Source of the DNA: Micrasema longulum
Lineage: Eukaryota; Arthropoda; Insecta; Trichoptera; Brachycentridae
DNA length: 64,000 nucleotides
Assembly: GCA_022494885.1 (NCBI GenBank)
Contig: JAGVSM010001209.1
Coordinates: 151,898-215,897, forward strand
Direction of reading: 5' to 3'
The translations under genes were made by a program, and so were the position numbers. The notes under the pieces are model-generated. The model had not been told where the DNA came from and ran no database searches. It was given only the letters and a program-made list of their open reading frames with translations. Below, piece by piece: positions 1-11,399 of the stretch. Numbering within the stretch: the first letter of the stretch is position 1; each line of letters begins with the position of its first letter.

Positions 1-429
1 ATCGATTATTTCAACGGTTCCGACTTTGGAAATAATAGCTTTTCTTAATATTTTTATTTATTAAAATCATTTTTAAGTATCGATAATTCCAATCATCCAT
101 ACGCTATATAACTGCAAAGACGTTTGGTAATCTTCCAAATGAAAATATTATCAACCACTTAATATCAAATCATTTCGCACGCAAACTTATAAACAGGGAC
201 TAGAATTTCAACCATCCGTTCGCTTTGAAGCTGCAGAATATACAGTAATCTAGCCGTTGTTTGTAATTTTATTTTTATTTTAAATGTACTCCCATAAGTT
301 TTATACAACTCATTTAGGGACACAACATTGTAACATAAAAGGTAAAACAAGTCAGAAATAATAATACAAAAAGTATAAAAATATAACAACAGATTGATTA
401 TTACTAACAAACATAATTTCGTCATTTAC

Positions 430-945
430 TCACAGAAGAAACGCTCCTTACGCTCCTATATACCTGCCTAAAAAATTTCAACGCTGATCAGTTCATGGTT
501 TACCTCTTCGTTTAAATTCTCAAGGCACTCTCTTAATACCCATCCACAATTCCTCTTTATTCTCTAACTCATTTAGTGTCCATGCGGCTCGACTGTGGAA
601 TCATCTCCCATCCACCATCAAAGATGTTACTACATTATCACGTCTGAAGAAACATCTCCTTTCTCTTCCTTAATCTCTCCTCCTTTCCTTTTTCTTCTCT
701 TTTTCTTTTTTCCATTGAGTAATAGTTTTAATTTAAGGTAATTTATAAACAAATATGTTTCTTTCTATTTTTATAAATCTTTAGCTTTTTAATCTTTTTT
801 TTCTATTAAATATGTTCTGTAACTTGAATTATAAAAATAAAACTTTTATTTTATTGGTTGGTTGGAAGAAATTGCCATTTGGCAATAAGCCCGCCAATTT
901 ACAAATAACATTATGTACAAAAAGTAAAATAAAATAAAATAAAGA
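430..945 (+). mobile_element. Jockey/CR1-like LINE 3' end (family J1)
   Basis: C-terminal reverse-transcriptase tail plus 3' UTR of a 5'-truncated non-LTR retrotransposon. The frame 494-673 ends in TAA and reads like the usual LINE C-terminus, with FSVHAARLWNHLP followed by a short basic helix (RLKKHLL). The frame is already broken by a stop just upstream. A pyrimidine-rich 3' UTR follows, then a small hairpin at 871-886 (ATTGCC, loop ATTT, GGCAAT), and an A-rich (AAAAT)n tail at 921-945. The same 3' UTR and hairpin recur on the minus strand at 11898-12175 and more weakly at 6903-7095, which supports one interspersed family. The element is dead. I am confident of the LINE class but not of the clade. 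Confidence 0.72.
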
Positions 946-1001
946 AAATCAGTAACATGGAGACAAAATAAACATTTATTATACGTACAAGGTTTTCCCA
1001 G

Positions 1002-1375
1002 AACACGAATTATGTCATATTCAAAACCCGTACGACTTTTGCTCAGAAACTTCACTTCTTTATCGCACCGAGAGTGTTCAATATTTTGGAAGAGTGTAAT
1101 AAGCTCCCAAGGACAAAAACTATTTTCAAGAAAGGAGTTAAGGACTGGATTTTTCTCAGTGGGAGGGATTTGAGTGAGAAACTCCTTGATAATTTTCCGA
1201 AATTTCGAGTTTTCTGTTTACCATATTGATGTGCCAAATATTTATTTTTTAATGTTGTTATTCTGATCCTATACAATATTTGTGATGATATACTCATGTG
1301 TCAGACTTTTAGTCCCGTGGAGTGTCTCAAATAATGTGTAATAAACTGCCCTTAAGTAAATAAACTATCGCCTTC
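1002..1375 (+). mobile_element. Jockey/CR1-like LINE 3' end (family J2)
   Basis: The frame 1002-1229 ends in TGA and carries a LINE C-terminal pattern: RTTFAQKLHFFIAPRVFN, then a basic stretch ending VKDWIFLSGRDLSEKLL. The reverse-strand frame over the same bases is only a shadow. An AT-rich 3' UTR runs to about 1375. The VKDWIF-SGRDLS-KLL segment is found again in the J2 copy at 15060-15840 (minus), so both belong to one family. Copy 1 sits directly downstream of the J1 A-rich tail, so two LINE 3' ends lie head to tail here. No other domain is present. It is a 5'-truncated fossil. Confidence 0.68.
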
Positions 1376-1394
1376 CACAAACCACCTCAATTAG

Positions 1395-1505
1395 GCGTGC
1401 ACTGATTTTATTTATTTATTTCTATACGCTCTGTAGCCGCATGACGTTGGTATATTTATCGAACAGCGCCCTTGAGGTGATGTTTACAAAACGGTGTTAA
1501 AAAAA
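1395..1505 (-). repeat. Reversed unit related to the 10.8-11.2 kb repeat
   Basis: Read on the minus strand, this stretch gives AAGGGCGCTGT followed by ATAAATA and GGCTACAGAGCG. The same landmarks occur in the same order on the plus strand at about 10833-10885, at the head of a degenerate tandem array. It carries an (ATTT)n run at 1407-1420. It could be the 3' end of a SINE or LINE. I cannot name the family. Confidence 0.45.
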
Positions 1506-1540
1506 ATATCCATAATGATAAAAATAATAAATATGCTTAA

Positions 1541-1780
1541 CAACAATATTTTAAGTTTGTCCAAATTTTCGTAGACAAGGACTGGATGTAACTCCCTGGG
1601 GGCTATTAATAAAAACATTTTACAACAGAGATGAAGAAATGTTCAAATATGGGCAGAATGGTGAATGTAACAAAGTGTGTAAAATGGCCACTTGAACCAT
1701 CCAACGACAGGTCATAAGCCCTGTAGATGCCTAGACTTCTATATTACCTTCTCTAAAATGTCTTTCATCTCTATTGTAAT
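1541..1780 (+). repeat. F1 interspersed element
   Basis: Member of the F1 family, recognised by ordered landmarks: CAACAATATTTTAAG, then GACAAGGACTGGAT, AACTCCCTGGGGG, ACAACAGAGATGAAG, an internal GGTCATAAGCCCTGTAGATGCC, and finally TTCTCTAAAATG with CATCTCTATTGTAAT. The pair CAACAGAGATGAAG and CATCTCTATTG are inverted relatives, so the element can fold back on itself. It has no coding capacity, which points to a non-autonomous MITE or foldback element. The right outer arm is missing here. Confidence 0.6.
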
Positions 1781-3180
1781 TTGTAAAATATGTTTAATTA
1801 TTAAATTAAAATAACCAGTTTTACGCATCACTACTTCGAACCATCCACCCTAACAAAGCTTGTAATATAATTTTATTGATGACCGAAACTCTGTTCGTTT
1901 CTTTTCGTGCAGGTTCGGATATTGAAAAATGCCGTCTCGCTCATTCATTTCACATCTGAGGATTGATTTATGGGGGAAAATCAAAGAAAACAATATGGTG
2001 CAGTCTTTCAATACAAACGTGTAAGCGGTTTACAAGCGCCGTGAGTTATTGCATTTTGGATTTCTTCGGGAAAATGTATCTGATTTCCAAAGCATGATTG
2101 AAAACTAATTTCAAGCATTTTATTGCAAAACGGAAAATATCCATAGAAATTTATTCCATATATTACAAATGTGGATTCAAAATGGCATAAAAAGGGGGTT
2201 TTTGAAATGAATTTTTCTTATTCTCTATTTTTAATTGTTTGTTGTCCTGTTTATGTGTGTAATCACCTGTGTAATTTTTAATTTAATTATATATTCGCCC
2301 AATGGGCATTTTTAAGGACATATTTATGCATAGAAAATTATTATAAAACAAAGTAGAGAGATACAGTGGTATATAGTAGACTAGATGGGAGTGATAGCGG
2401 GAGAGAGGTGGTTATAATTTAATTTGATTCAGTGATCGTATGAAAGAAGACAACTTGTTATCAAGAAATCAAGACTAGTATGTTTGTTGGCAGACCTAAG
2501 AATTCTGAGCATAGGGGAATGAAAACCATAGCTAGTTCTATTGTTATTGGTATGACATTAAACAACGCCGTGGTGGACATTTGACTGACATTTTCTTTAA
2601 AACAACAAATATTTTTTAAAATGACAAAAAATATTTGTTTTATGTCAAATAAAAATTGTTTTATTTTTTAAGTTCAAAGTTCATTAATAAAATTACTCTT
2701 ATTAAATGACCATTTACTGACTCTGTTGTGTCAATCAATTTTTCCGGGTGTACAATAAAATTTTAGTGAAATTATCAAATTGTTTTTTTTTATTTTAATT
2801 ATCTTACATTTCAGTTATGATTATATTTTTCGCGATCTGGCAACATTACGCGGCAACTTCATGCGTGTGCGTGGCGAAAGTGGGGCAAAGTGGGTTTTTT
2901 TGTAAACAGTTTGATATATTCAAATATGATTCTACGTTTTTTGGACTATTCTAAATTCTATGTCTTTCCTATTCTGTAGTAATGTTAGCCAGAAACAAAA
3001 TTTACAAAATTAAAGAGAAGGCAAAATTATATTTTATTCAACAAAACAAATGGAACAGAGATATATAAAATTACAATACCTAGAAAGTTATATATGAATA
3101 ATCACAAAAATACTCATTATAAAGAAAAACACTCAAAACTTTGATAAAACATAATTATTAATTAAAATTGAATAAATTAT
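1781..3180. other. No gene or known repeat seen
   Basis: AT-rich stretch without a supportable frame. One perfect 13-bp inverted repeat occurs at 2605-2617 and 2626-2638 (ACAAATATTTTTT, 8-base loop). A brief GC-richer segment lies near 2835-2890. I see no exon, tRNA or repeat match within the window. Confidence 0.4.
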
Positions 3181-3534
3181 ATCTTGGGCGTGCGGTGGTT
3201 TGACTTTGTAAAGAATGAATTAATGAGAGAACGGATGCAGCAAACTACGGTGACAACTGGAGGACAACGTCCAGCGGAGGCGATACGATTGGCTAGGCCA
3301 TAAATATACCGCGGATGCCTCCTGAGAATCTTAACCACGCTTGCCTACTTTACAAGGCATTAAGTTCTCGACGTCTTGAACGTCCACTGCTGACAGTTGG
3401 CAGTTTATGTCAGAACTTCGGGACGGGAACTTGAGTTGGCAGGACGCAAAAGAGTTGGCAGTCGAAGGAGATGCATGGAGGCTCTTTGCGGATACCATAT
3501 GCTCCAACTAGGGAGCGGACATGGAATGACGACG
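3181..3534 (+). mobile_element. RTE-like LINE C-terminal fragment (RTE-5)
   Basis: Decayed C-terminus of an RTE/BovB-like element. Read across frameshifts it gives WFDFVKNELMRERMQQT, then ELGRKRVGSRR-like pieces and a terminal ALCGYHML segment. The DNA aligns by eye with 37655-37985 (plus) over most of its length, including the start at the same point (TGTGCGGTAGTTTGACTTTG there, TGCGGTGGTTTGACTTTG here) and the end at the ALCG codons. Copy 1 is more decayed, with stops and shifts throughout. There is no RT core or endonuclease. It lies just upstream of the F2 foldback. Confidence 0.65.
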
Positions 3535-3569
3535 ATAAGATTATATTATAAATTTATTTGACATACTAT

Positions 3570-4919
3570 ATCGCGGGGTATTTGTCAAAACTAGGTAACT
3601 TCAAAATCAGCATTTATTAGTTACCTACTAAAAACACATTTTTTAATATTCATCTTCCATGAATGCCACAAATAACCAAATAATCATTCAGTAATTAACA
3701 CTTCGAGGATTGGCCGTATACACATAGAATTTACCCTGCTCATTTTTGTAAAATTTCATGCTTTGTGAAGGGTTTCTTAAAAGTGTCATAATTATGAAAA
3801 TACTGAGTTTATTTTTATTTGATTTTTTTTTTTTACAATTAACACAAGTGATAAAACAGAGCATTTAAAAAATAAAGCATAATTACATAGCAATGAAATA
3901 CATATTAATATTAAAAATAGTAAACAAAAAAATCCCACAAAGGCATGGCCTGTTCGTGGGTATACAAGAAAATGTTAATGAATTTTTGCTCCTATAATAA
4001 ATAACGGACAGTTATAATTTTTGTATAACATAAGAAAAAAAATGTAAAATATTTTTTGGAAAATATTATATGGCGTTTTTTTTTGTAATTAAAACAGGAA
4101 ATAAAAATATTTTTAAAAAAAAAATACAAAAATATTCCTTATTATTAAAGGGCAACAAAATAAATCATAGAAAAAAAGAGTTCATGTCTTTAGTTTGAAT
4201 CCAGGAAAGTGCATGTTTTTTAAAAGAAGGAAATTTTTGATAGTTTGGAATCAATGAAATATTATCAGTAAAAAAAGAATTATAAAATTTTTAGGCCAAT
4301 AAAATATGATCTATTTGAATTGCATGTAAATAAATTTTGGTTCTTAAATATATATTTTAAACATCTAAAACAATATTTTGTCTCAGGTCTCATCAATTAA
4401 AATCAAATAAAACTTTTTGTATTTATTTGAAACAATTTACAAAGTCATTTTTGTAAGCAAATTTTGGCAACATTGGCCTTTTTGGAGAGCCACATTGCAA
4501 TGATCGCACATACACAGAGTCTCACTACTTTGTTGTGCTTTGTGTATCCCGGAGCCGTGTAAACAAGTGATTTTAATAACCACGCGTTGTGTCTCGGTCC
4601 CGTGTTTTCACGTAGTTTACAAGCAGCAAAATAGTACTAATAAAAGTCACAAGATGTCAATAAAATGCACTTTTTTAGACAGCTGGTAAACCACGTGAAA
4701 ACACGGGACCGGGACACAACGCGTGGTTATATAATCATGTGTTTACACGGCTCCGGGATACAAAGTGTTGAGATTAAGTGTTTATTATATTACGATGATT
4801 TGAATGGATGACTTGTCCGTTTGTTGCATTCTTAATGAGGATAAAAAAATATGTTTTTAGTTAGTAACTAACAAACGCTGATTTAGAAGTTACCAAGTTG
4901 TAGTAATTTCCTCGCGATA
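3570..4919. mobile_element. F2 foldback element, long copy
   Basis: Bounded by inverted arms. The left arm (3570-3655) includes TAACTTCAAAATCAGCATTT and TTAGTTACCTACTAAAAACA. The right arm (4840-4919) is its inverted relative and ends CTCGCGATAT. A short copy at 11653-11896 has the same arms with only about 90 bases between them, so this is a family with internal-deletion derivatives. The outer bases are TCGCGGGG and CCTCGCGA with TA on both sides, compatible with a TA target duplication as in the Tc1/mariner superfamily, though this is inferred. The interior holds no transposase frame. It holds a GC-rich palindrome (F3) and AT-rich filler. Confidence 0.62.
4541..4764. repeat. F3 GC-rich palindrome inside F2
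   Basis: Arms of about 80 bases (4541-4620 and 4686-4764) are inverted copies with roughly six differences, separated by 65 AT-rich bases. Shared blocks include ATCCCGGAGCCGTGTAAACA, AACCACGCGTTGTGTC and GGTCCCGTGTTTTCACGT. The arms are much richer in GC than the surroundings. It is probably a separate foldback insertion within F2. No copy elsewhere in the window was seen. Confidence 0.65.
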
Positions 4920-6734
4920 TTATACCAGAGATAACTATTATTGTTTTGAACTTATTTATATTTACAGATTAAGAACTTTAAATATTCTAATTTTAAAATG
5001 ATTATTATCTAAATTATATCTACTATAAATGTTACTACGTGACTTTTAATACATAATAAAAATTAACCATTTTAGATGGCGTTATATTGTATATATTAAA
5101 AATCATTAAAGCCTATATACTTGCGTATTTTTATTTAAAAAATATTAACGTTTTACAAAAATTATACTATAGTTTCTCACATTTTAAAAATACAAATCTT
5201 ATTTTTAAAATGCATTAATACCTTGACATCTATTGTTACAAGGAATTTCTGCTTACATTTGTACTCATTTTTATTTTATTATTCTACTTTATTCCTTATT
5301 AAGTTTGCTCAATTTATTATTAATTTTACTAATATATATATTTAAACAATAAAATACTAAAATGAGATAACTTGGAAATCTCAGAAATCTAAAAAGCGAT
5401 TCATTATAAGAAAAAAATTATAAATAACCCAATAAAAATATTTATTTTAGTCCACTCCTGTCTAGTTTCGCTATCCATCTCACATTAGTATCCTTTCAAG
5501 ACAAAAATACTTGATTTATTAGTTTAATTGGCAGCATACTGATAAATAAAAATAGTAGAGAATTCATTTGTTAAGTATGCCTCGAGAAAAAAGCTTGTTT
5601 AGCTTTGAAACCGTTCGGTGGAAAAACATAAAAAATTAGTCGTGATAAACAAAGTGGTATTATTTATTTTACTATAAAAATGTATTATTAATACCTGAGT
5701 TCCTAATTTTTCTATTTGGATAATAAAAATCACACGAACATGATTGTACAAAAATTGCGATTAAAAATGCATCATCACTTTCTTTTCCGCGCCCCATGTG
5801 CGACATTTTGTGGCCCTACTGTCCTAAAATACGAGTAAAACCCGTACAACATGGATGTTAACACACAAAACGGTGAGTCACTGTACTGCGAGGTAGTTCT
5901 GGCTTGTGACTACAAGGTAGAAAAACAAGTAAAAAGAAAGAGGTTATAAAATATTGAATGTTCGCTACAAAAAGAAGACCACGAGAGATATTCAGACGTT
6001 TAGTCATCACCCCGTCCTTTGTTTACTAATGAGTTATTATACATCTTCATAAATGATCATGTTTAGATATTTTATTTTATCAAGTAAGTTCAACGTTGTA
6101 TGAATACTAAATGAGAATTGTTTATTTTGACCACCATTTAAAATATGTGTCATCAATTCATTATAGGTAATCTGATGTATTTGGAAATTAAAAATCATGT
6201 TTAATGCATTGCTAATGATACTTTAAGATACTCTTTTGGAAGCTTCCGGTGATGTTTACTGATCCATTTAAGAACAGGTGAGGAAAACGAAGAAGAAGAT
6301 AAATAGTCGTATCACGGTGTTGTGGTAAGCGTTACAATGTCATATTTGAGCTCTCTGGTAAGAACTTCCAAAAAGGTTAGCCTAAAATATATATTTTTTA
6401 ATTCTCTTTTAAACCTTGCACAATTTTCATTTTTTTCAAGCATTTATATGCTTCGGAAGTTTATGATTATCTATCTTTACCTATAAATGATCGAAAAAGG
6501 TTTCAGTTTATAAACGATGCCCAATGAAGGAGTAAAAAAAAATATTAATGTCAAATACAATTTATTTTTTTTACTTAAAATAAATTAATATTGTATTATA
6601 GAAAAACGTAAGCTTTACTAATTTTTAATTTGCTCATATTATTAACTAAATACAACATTTTTTTAGGTAATTTAAGACATCGCCGTGATGTTTTCTTATT
6701 TATTTATTTAAATATTTTTTAATAAAAAAGAAAT
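4920..6734. other. AT-rich, nothing assigned
   Basis: No frame above background and no repeat shared with other parts of the window. A GC-richer patch at about 5775-5870 and purine-rich runs near 5930 and 6270 are the only departures from AT-rich sequence. Host intergenic or intronic DNA is the simplest reading. Confidence 0.4.
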
Positions 6735-6902
6735 ATTAGCGTTCTTATAATTTACGCAAATATTTCAATTTTGGTGACCATTTTCAACGAGATGTAAATA
6801 ACTCCCTATTAGAAAATGGAAATCAACTTGGGGTAGAGTGGGGTTCGAACTTTGGATCTCTGATCCATGAGTCCGCAACACTGGCCACGAGACCACAACC
6901 CG
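6735..6902 (-). mobile_element. tRNA-derived SINE (SINE-C), near complete
   Basis: Read on the minus strand it begins CGGGTTGTGGTC, has an A-box-like TGGTCTCGTGGCCAG and a B-box-like AGTTCGAACCCC, then CACTCTACCCCAAGTTGATT, TTCTAATAGGGAGTTATTTA and TCTCGTTGAAAATGGTCACC. The tail reaches back to about 6735. Copies or parts occur at 19456-19580 (plus), 22290-22395 (plus), 32860-32963 (minus) and 29410-29485 (minus tail). The tRNA-like head is fused to an unrelated body, so it is a SINE and not a tRNA gene. The head abuts the A-rich tail of a J1 LINE. Confidence 0.7.
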
Positions 6903-7095
6903 ATTTTTATTTTTATTTATTCATTCGTTTTTATACGTTGGCGGTAACTGACGAATGGCATTTTTTTTCAACCAAATAATAAAATAAAATGTATTTGTTT
7001 TTTAGTTTTAAAGGAAAAGAAGAATACAGGGAAAGGAAAAGAGAAGAGAATAAAGAAGAGAAGGAAGTTGTTCCTTCAGACGTAATTTAAACAAA
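6903..7095 (-). mobile_element. J1 LINE 3' UTR copy
   Basis: The minus strand shows ACGTCTGAAGGAACAA followed by a CTTCTCTTCTTTATTCTC pyrimidine run, an AT-rich block, TTTATTTTATTATTTGGTTG, a diverged hairpin region, CCGCCAACG and an (AATA)n tail. This matches in order the J1 copy at 640-945. The coding part is absent apart from the last codons. It is a strongly 5'-truncated LINE insertion. Confidence 0.6.
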
Positions 7096-7995
7096 GCACC
7101 TGCGGCAACACCTTTAGTTTTTCTTTTTAATAGATCAATGTGAATTCACGATGCTAAAAAATACTCGATGTTCTAGAATTCAATTTACCCAAATAATTTT
7201 AAAAAACATTGGTGCAAAAAAAATACTCTACAAAATGACTATACTTTAAATAACATTTTTTTAACGTTCTTCCAGAAAACTTTTTTTTTTTTTGCATATT
7301 TAAAAGGAAAATGAAAAAGTATATTAATTAAAAACTTTTTTTCCTTTTGTGTAATATTAAAGAAATGGACGTACATTTTTATTTTAACTGTGTTTGAAAA
7401 TGTGGAAAATAAAAATGGGAAATAAAATAAATGTGAAACGAATTCCCCTTTTCAACTCGAGAAGCAGGCTTATTCTGTCACAATTTCGTTCCGTAATTGC
7501 ATTCGTTCGTTACATATCCATCTCATTCTAACGCAATCAAAACCATATTTCACTCACGTTCCCTCTCACACGATACGAATGAATTTGCGAAAAAAATTCG
7601 TCATAGCATAAGGCCGCAGTCTACTTACTTAGAAATGTAGTAACGTTGTTATTAATATGTGAACTTATCTATTGTCAATAATGATTTTCATTTTATATTT
7701 TTCTTTAATTTTTTTGTGATTTTTATAATACAAAATTAATTTAAGGCTCCTTCTCACTAGGAAAACCTATTCTAAGAATTTTATTTACATATATTTTCCG
7801 TGTCACTCACTTTTTTATTTCTTCCATGCTGATTTGCCTCTTCCAGATTTTGATTACATTTTTGAAATATTTATAGTTTTATATGTTTACTTCATTTTAT
7901 GGTGGAGCATATTAAATTACTAGAATTTTAATTTTATTGACTAAATAAAACAATAAATAAAACACGAACCTAAAAAAAATAAAAAATATGAATAT
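7096..7995. other. AT-rich, nothing assigned
   Basis: Poly-T and poly-A tracts, with a GC-richer patch at 7440-7640 that contains CGTTCGTTACATATCC and AAGGCCGCAGTCTACTTACT. The latter looks like a terminus of a small DNA element, but no partner end was found in the window. No supportable coding region. Confidence 0.35.
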
Positions 7996-8461
7996 TTGAA
8001 TACAATATTAAAAATCTCAAGTCTACAAAAACGTAGAAATAACATTGACTCCATATTTATGTTTAATTTACTGAATGGCTTAATTGGTGTACCATCGTTA
8101 CTGGAACAAGTGGCATTTAATGTTCCAATCCGCCGGTTGCGAAATAATAATGCGCTGTTCCTTGATCAACACAGCACAAACTATGGCTTGCATGCACCAA
8201 TGTCCCGATTGTGTCGTAGTAATAGTAATAGTAAACTCGAGACAAGATCTGGACTGTTTTAGTGCAAGTCTTTATAGATTTAAAAAATCACTAAGGTAGA
8301 CCGGATTTTGTTTTGAGGTAGTATTTTTTTTTTTTGGCCATAGCTTTTATTTTATTTAGCTTGTATTTTTTTTGATTACTACCTGTATTTATTATGAGAA
8401 ATTGTATTTACCATCGTTGGAATAGACTGTATAAGTCCGTCAATTTAATAAATAAATAAAT
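7996..8461 (+). mobile_element. Jockey-like LINE C-terminus (family J3)
   Basis: Open frame 7996-8262 (88 codons) has the usual C-terminal tail of Jockey-type reverse transcriptases: a SLQKRRNNIDSIFMFNLLNG block, GVPSLLEQVAFNVPIRRLR, and NYGLHAPMSRLCR. The frame ends before the last conserved helix, which continues in another frame (SLYRFKKSLR, to about 8299). The 3' UTR ends in an (AATA)n run at 8446-8460. A second J3 fragment is on the minus strand at 32975-33155. Catalytic RT motifs are absent, so it is a 5'-truncated and decayed copy. Confidence 0.72.
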
Positions 8462-9310
8462 GTTAGTTGCCTGCGTCAATTCATTACCTCAGGTCGTTTT
8501 TATCTCGTTTAAAACCCAAATCTGCGGAAATAGAGATTCAAAGATTTTTTTAAGAAATATGTATAAATCGAAACAGGCATAAATCGAAATCGAAATAGGC
8601 ATAAATCGAAACAGGCATCAATCGAAATCTAAAAAGGCATAAAGGCATAAACCACAACTTTAGACAAAATTCGTTCAAAAACCCCCTTTAACAATTTTAT
8701 GAATATGTTTTTTTTATTTAAATTTTATAAATAAAGACTTTCTAAGAATTTCTGTACATTTAACTCAATTGGTTAGACAAAACGAACCAAAGCGACAAAT
8801 TGCCCAATTATGAAGACAAAATAATAATAAATTGTTTTTTTTGTAAATAAAACATAAGTTAAAAAGTATATGTTAATAGATAAATATTTTTTAATTTCTA
8901 TCTTCTCATTGCGATTTGTAAAACGGGTCTAGCAGCTCAATCGCAATGGCCGCACTTATCGGTAATTACCGACACGATAAACATTTTTTATGGGTAAGTG
9001 ATGGTTGAGGACTTTTAATCGACGTGATAAACATCTGTGATTGGAATACAAGTGGAACGCACTACGAAATATTTGCGTTCAACAAATAATAATAAGGAAG
9101 TTTAGTGCTATAAGAAATTGGATATAAAAAAAATGTTTTGAATTGTTAGAGAATTTAATTTTACGGCGAAGTTCTTCGAAAATGCATAAAAAATGCATAA
9201 AAATGAACTGCTTGGCAACGTCACAGGTTTATGTGACCACGAGTTTGCAATCGCCAATAAGTTATAGCGTTGTTATGTTGATGTAGCAACTATAGACTAT
9301 CATTATTAAT
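8462..9310. repeat. Short minisatellite at 8566-8652, otherwise unassigned
   Basis: A degenerate tandem run at 8566-8652 is built on units like ATAAATCGAAACAGGC (16-20 bases, about four to five copies with variation). The rest is AT-rich DNA. A GC-richer patch at 8920-9060 has no recognisable coding content. Confidence 0.5.
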
Positions 9311-9725
9311 GTGTATTTAACAACGCACTTCTTTCGATTGTTGCGCGGTATTATTGACAACCCTGAAATTATGCGGAGCATTAGCTTTTATGTTCCTGAT
9401 AGTTACCTTATACAGCGTCAGCATAGACTATTTCACATTCCAATATACAGGACCAACCTTCCAATGGTTATGCCTGTTGAAAGGGCTATCTTTATATTGA
9501 ACAATATCATTTTGGACTTTGACAATTTTCACGTCTCTGATGGAGTTTTTCGTTATAAGATTCTCTTACTTTTTTAACATATTATTCTTTGGATATTATG
9601 TATACTAATGTGTTTTTTTTATATATACCTAATTTTACCTAATTATTTCTATATGCATGAATTAAGATCTTCCACTTTGTAATGTACATAAATATGAATA
9701 AATAAATGATAAATGACAAATGATA
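9311..9725 (+). mobile_element. Jockey-like LINE C-terminus (family J4)
   Basis: Open frame 9311-9577 (88 codons) shows a LINE C-terminal pattern related to J3 but from a different family: LLRGIIDNPEIMRSISFYVP, then HRLFHIPIYRTNLP, and a last helix DNFHVSDGVFRYKILLLF. After the TAA comes an AT-rich 3' UTR ending in a tail of ATAAATG-type repeats (9695-9725). No RT core is present. It is a 5'-truncated insertion whose final frame is unusually intact. Confidence 0.7.
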
Positions 9726-10790
9726 AATGATTATTGCAACTGGCGACAGATTTCCGGTTTCCGGGGTAAATATATTTTCGACGTTTAGCGTGTTTGAAGT
9801 ACGAATTTTGATTGTACGGGGTTCAACTTTTAAATGTCAGAAACATAATCCGATCATGTCAAACGACATCTTAGAATGCCTGCAAGTCAGCGGTTCGTGT
9901 GATTAACTTATGTTAAACTCATATTTCCTTTGCTTCTTGTCAGTTATGTTTCACTGTTCAGATGTGTGTTTTGATCACCCACCGAACAGAAATCGTGACG
10001 TCGACTGATGTGTTTTTGAAGTTTCTTTGGGATTTTTAAAAATTACAAAACCTTTAAAAACCATGGCTATAATGGTACGATACATAAATTTAAAAGTTTA
10101 AAAACCACCCAACTTCCTCATCACCGGTAGCTGAATGTGTAATCGTAATCAAATCCAACCTACTAGTATGCATTGTGAATCATCGTATTAGTAATCAACA
10201 AATAATATTATAGCCACCGATTACTCACCCTCCGAGCAAAAAGATATTATCTAGTTGCTACCTAACTACACTACTTACCACCAATATTACTTTTTTACTA
10301 AATCCGTTAAAGTAGTTGAAAGCAAAATGATAAATAACACTCGTAGTGTTCGTAGTTTTGTTAATTTGGTATAGCAATGGGCATAATTAATAATTAATAC
10401 AAGTAATCGAATAACGCATAACCGGTTATGACAATATCTGATTGTTTTACAAACACCCACGCACTTCTATCATAAAAACTCGTAGCGTGTTACAAAAGAC
10501 GATTTAAAAATAAATAAAAGTAAATGAACGTGCATTTATTTATCGCTTGTTCTCATTGTGATAAACATTAGAATAGTCCAAAGTTTAAGATACCATATTA
10601 CTGGTTTGCCTCAACTTAGGCTGCGTTGACTGTGGGTTTCTACCCATGCCCATGCATTGAAAAACCCATTTTTCAAAAGACACAATTATTTTAACCATTT
10701 TACATTTATTTATTTATTCGCACATAATTTAGCATGTAATTTATTTATTAAAAAAAATAATCAGTTAAAATCTTTTTATGTATATATGTA
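9726..10790. other. Nothing assigned
   Basis: Mixed-composition DNA with no frame or repeat I recognise. Several short ATG-led frames look random. It could be host intergenic DNA. Confidence 0.35.
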
Positions 10791-10832
10791 GTTGGATAAT
10801 TTACATGGCGCCATTTTTGTGAAAATCATCTT

Positions 10833-11250
10833 AAGGGCGCTGTACAATAAATAAGCATCCATGCACATCTTGCAGCTACAGAGCGCATAAACGATTGGGA
10901 TTCTAGTTTCTCCTTTCAAATTATGATATATTTATTTTGACATATAGGAGCTAGGTAACAGTACATTTTGCAGCTACAGAGCGCATAGACGGCAAGCAAT
11001 CTAGACCCCATTTACACTTTGTTTTAATTTTACAATGAAGTAAAGTGTTTTAATGATATTAAAATTTAAAAATAAATAACTCATTTTTAAAAATAGGAGT
11101 TAGATTATAACAAGTCTTGCAGCTACTGAGCGTTTGTTGAAATTCTAGACCCCATTTACAAAATTTATGGTTGATAACATTTACATATTGAAGCTAGATT
11201 ACCAATCGTCCTGCAGCAACAAAGCGCATAGACGGGTGGAATTATAGCGA
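10833..11250 (+). repeat. Degenerate four-unit tandem array
   Basis: The motif GCAGCTACAGAGCGCATA, or a close variant, recurs at about 10872, 10970, 11119 and 11213, each followed by a variant of GAAATTCTAGACCCCATTTA. The spacings are 98, 149 and 94 bases, so the basic unit is about 95 bases with an expansion in the third interval. Units are preceded by GGAGCTAGGTAACA-like sequence. A reversed relative of the array head is at 1395-1505, so the unit also occurs as an interspersed repeat. Confidence 0.65.
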
Positions 11251-11399
11251 CCTTAAATTAAATCAATAAATTGTAATACATACATATAAACTATTTTTTT
11301 TTTCTTCATTTATCTACTGTATATTATTTTAAGTCTTTATTTCTCAAAAACTATTATTTCTACCAGTCCAGAGACTATGAAATATTCTTATGTGAAATA

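Noticed and set aside
13..60. Telomeric or rDNA sequence at the window edges
   Set aside because: No TTAGG-type tandem array and no conserved rRNA blocks at either edge or inside.
7440..7640. DNA-transposon terminus (AAGGCCGCAGTCTACTTACT)
   Set aside because: It looked like a familiar terminal sequence, but no inverted partner or second copy is present in the window.
10833..11250. CRISPR array at the spaced repeats
   Set aside because: Units are degenerate, spacing is 94-149 bases and irregular, and the context is eukaryotic transposon DNA.
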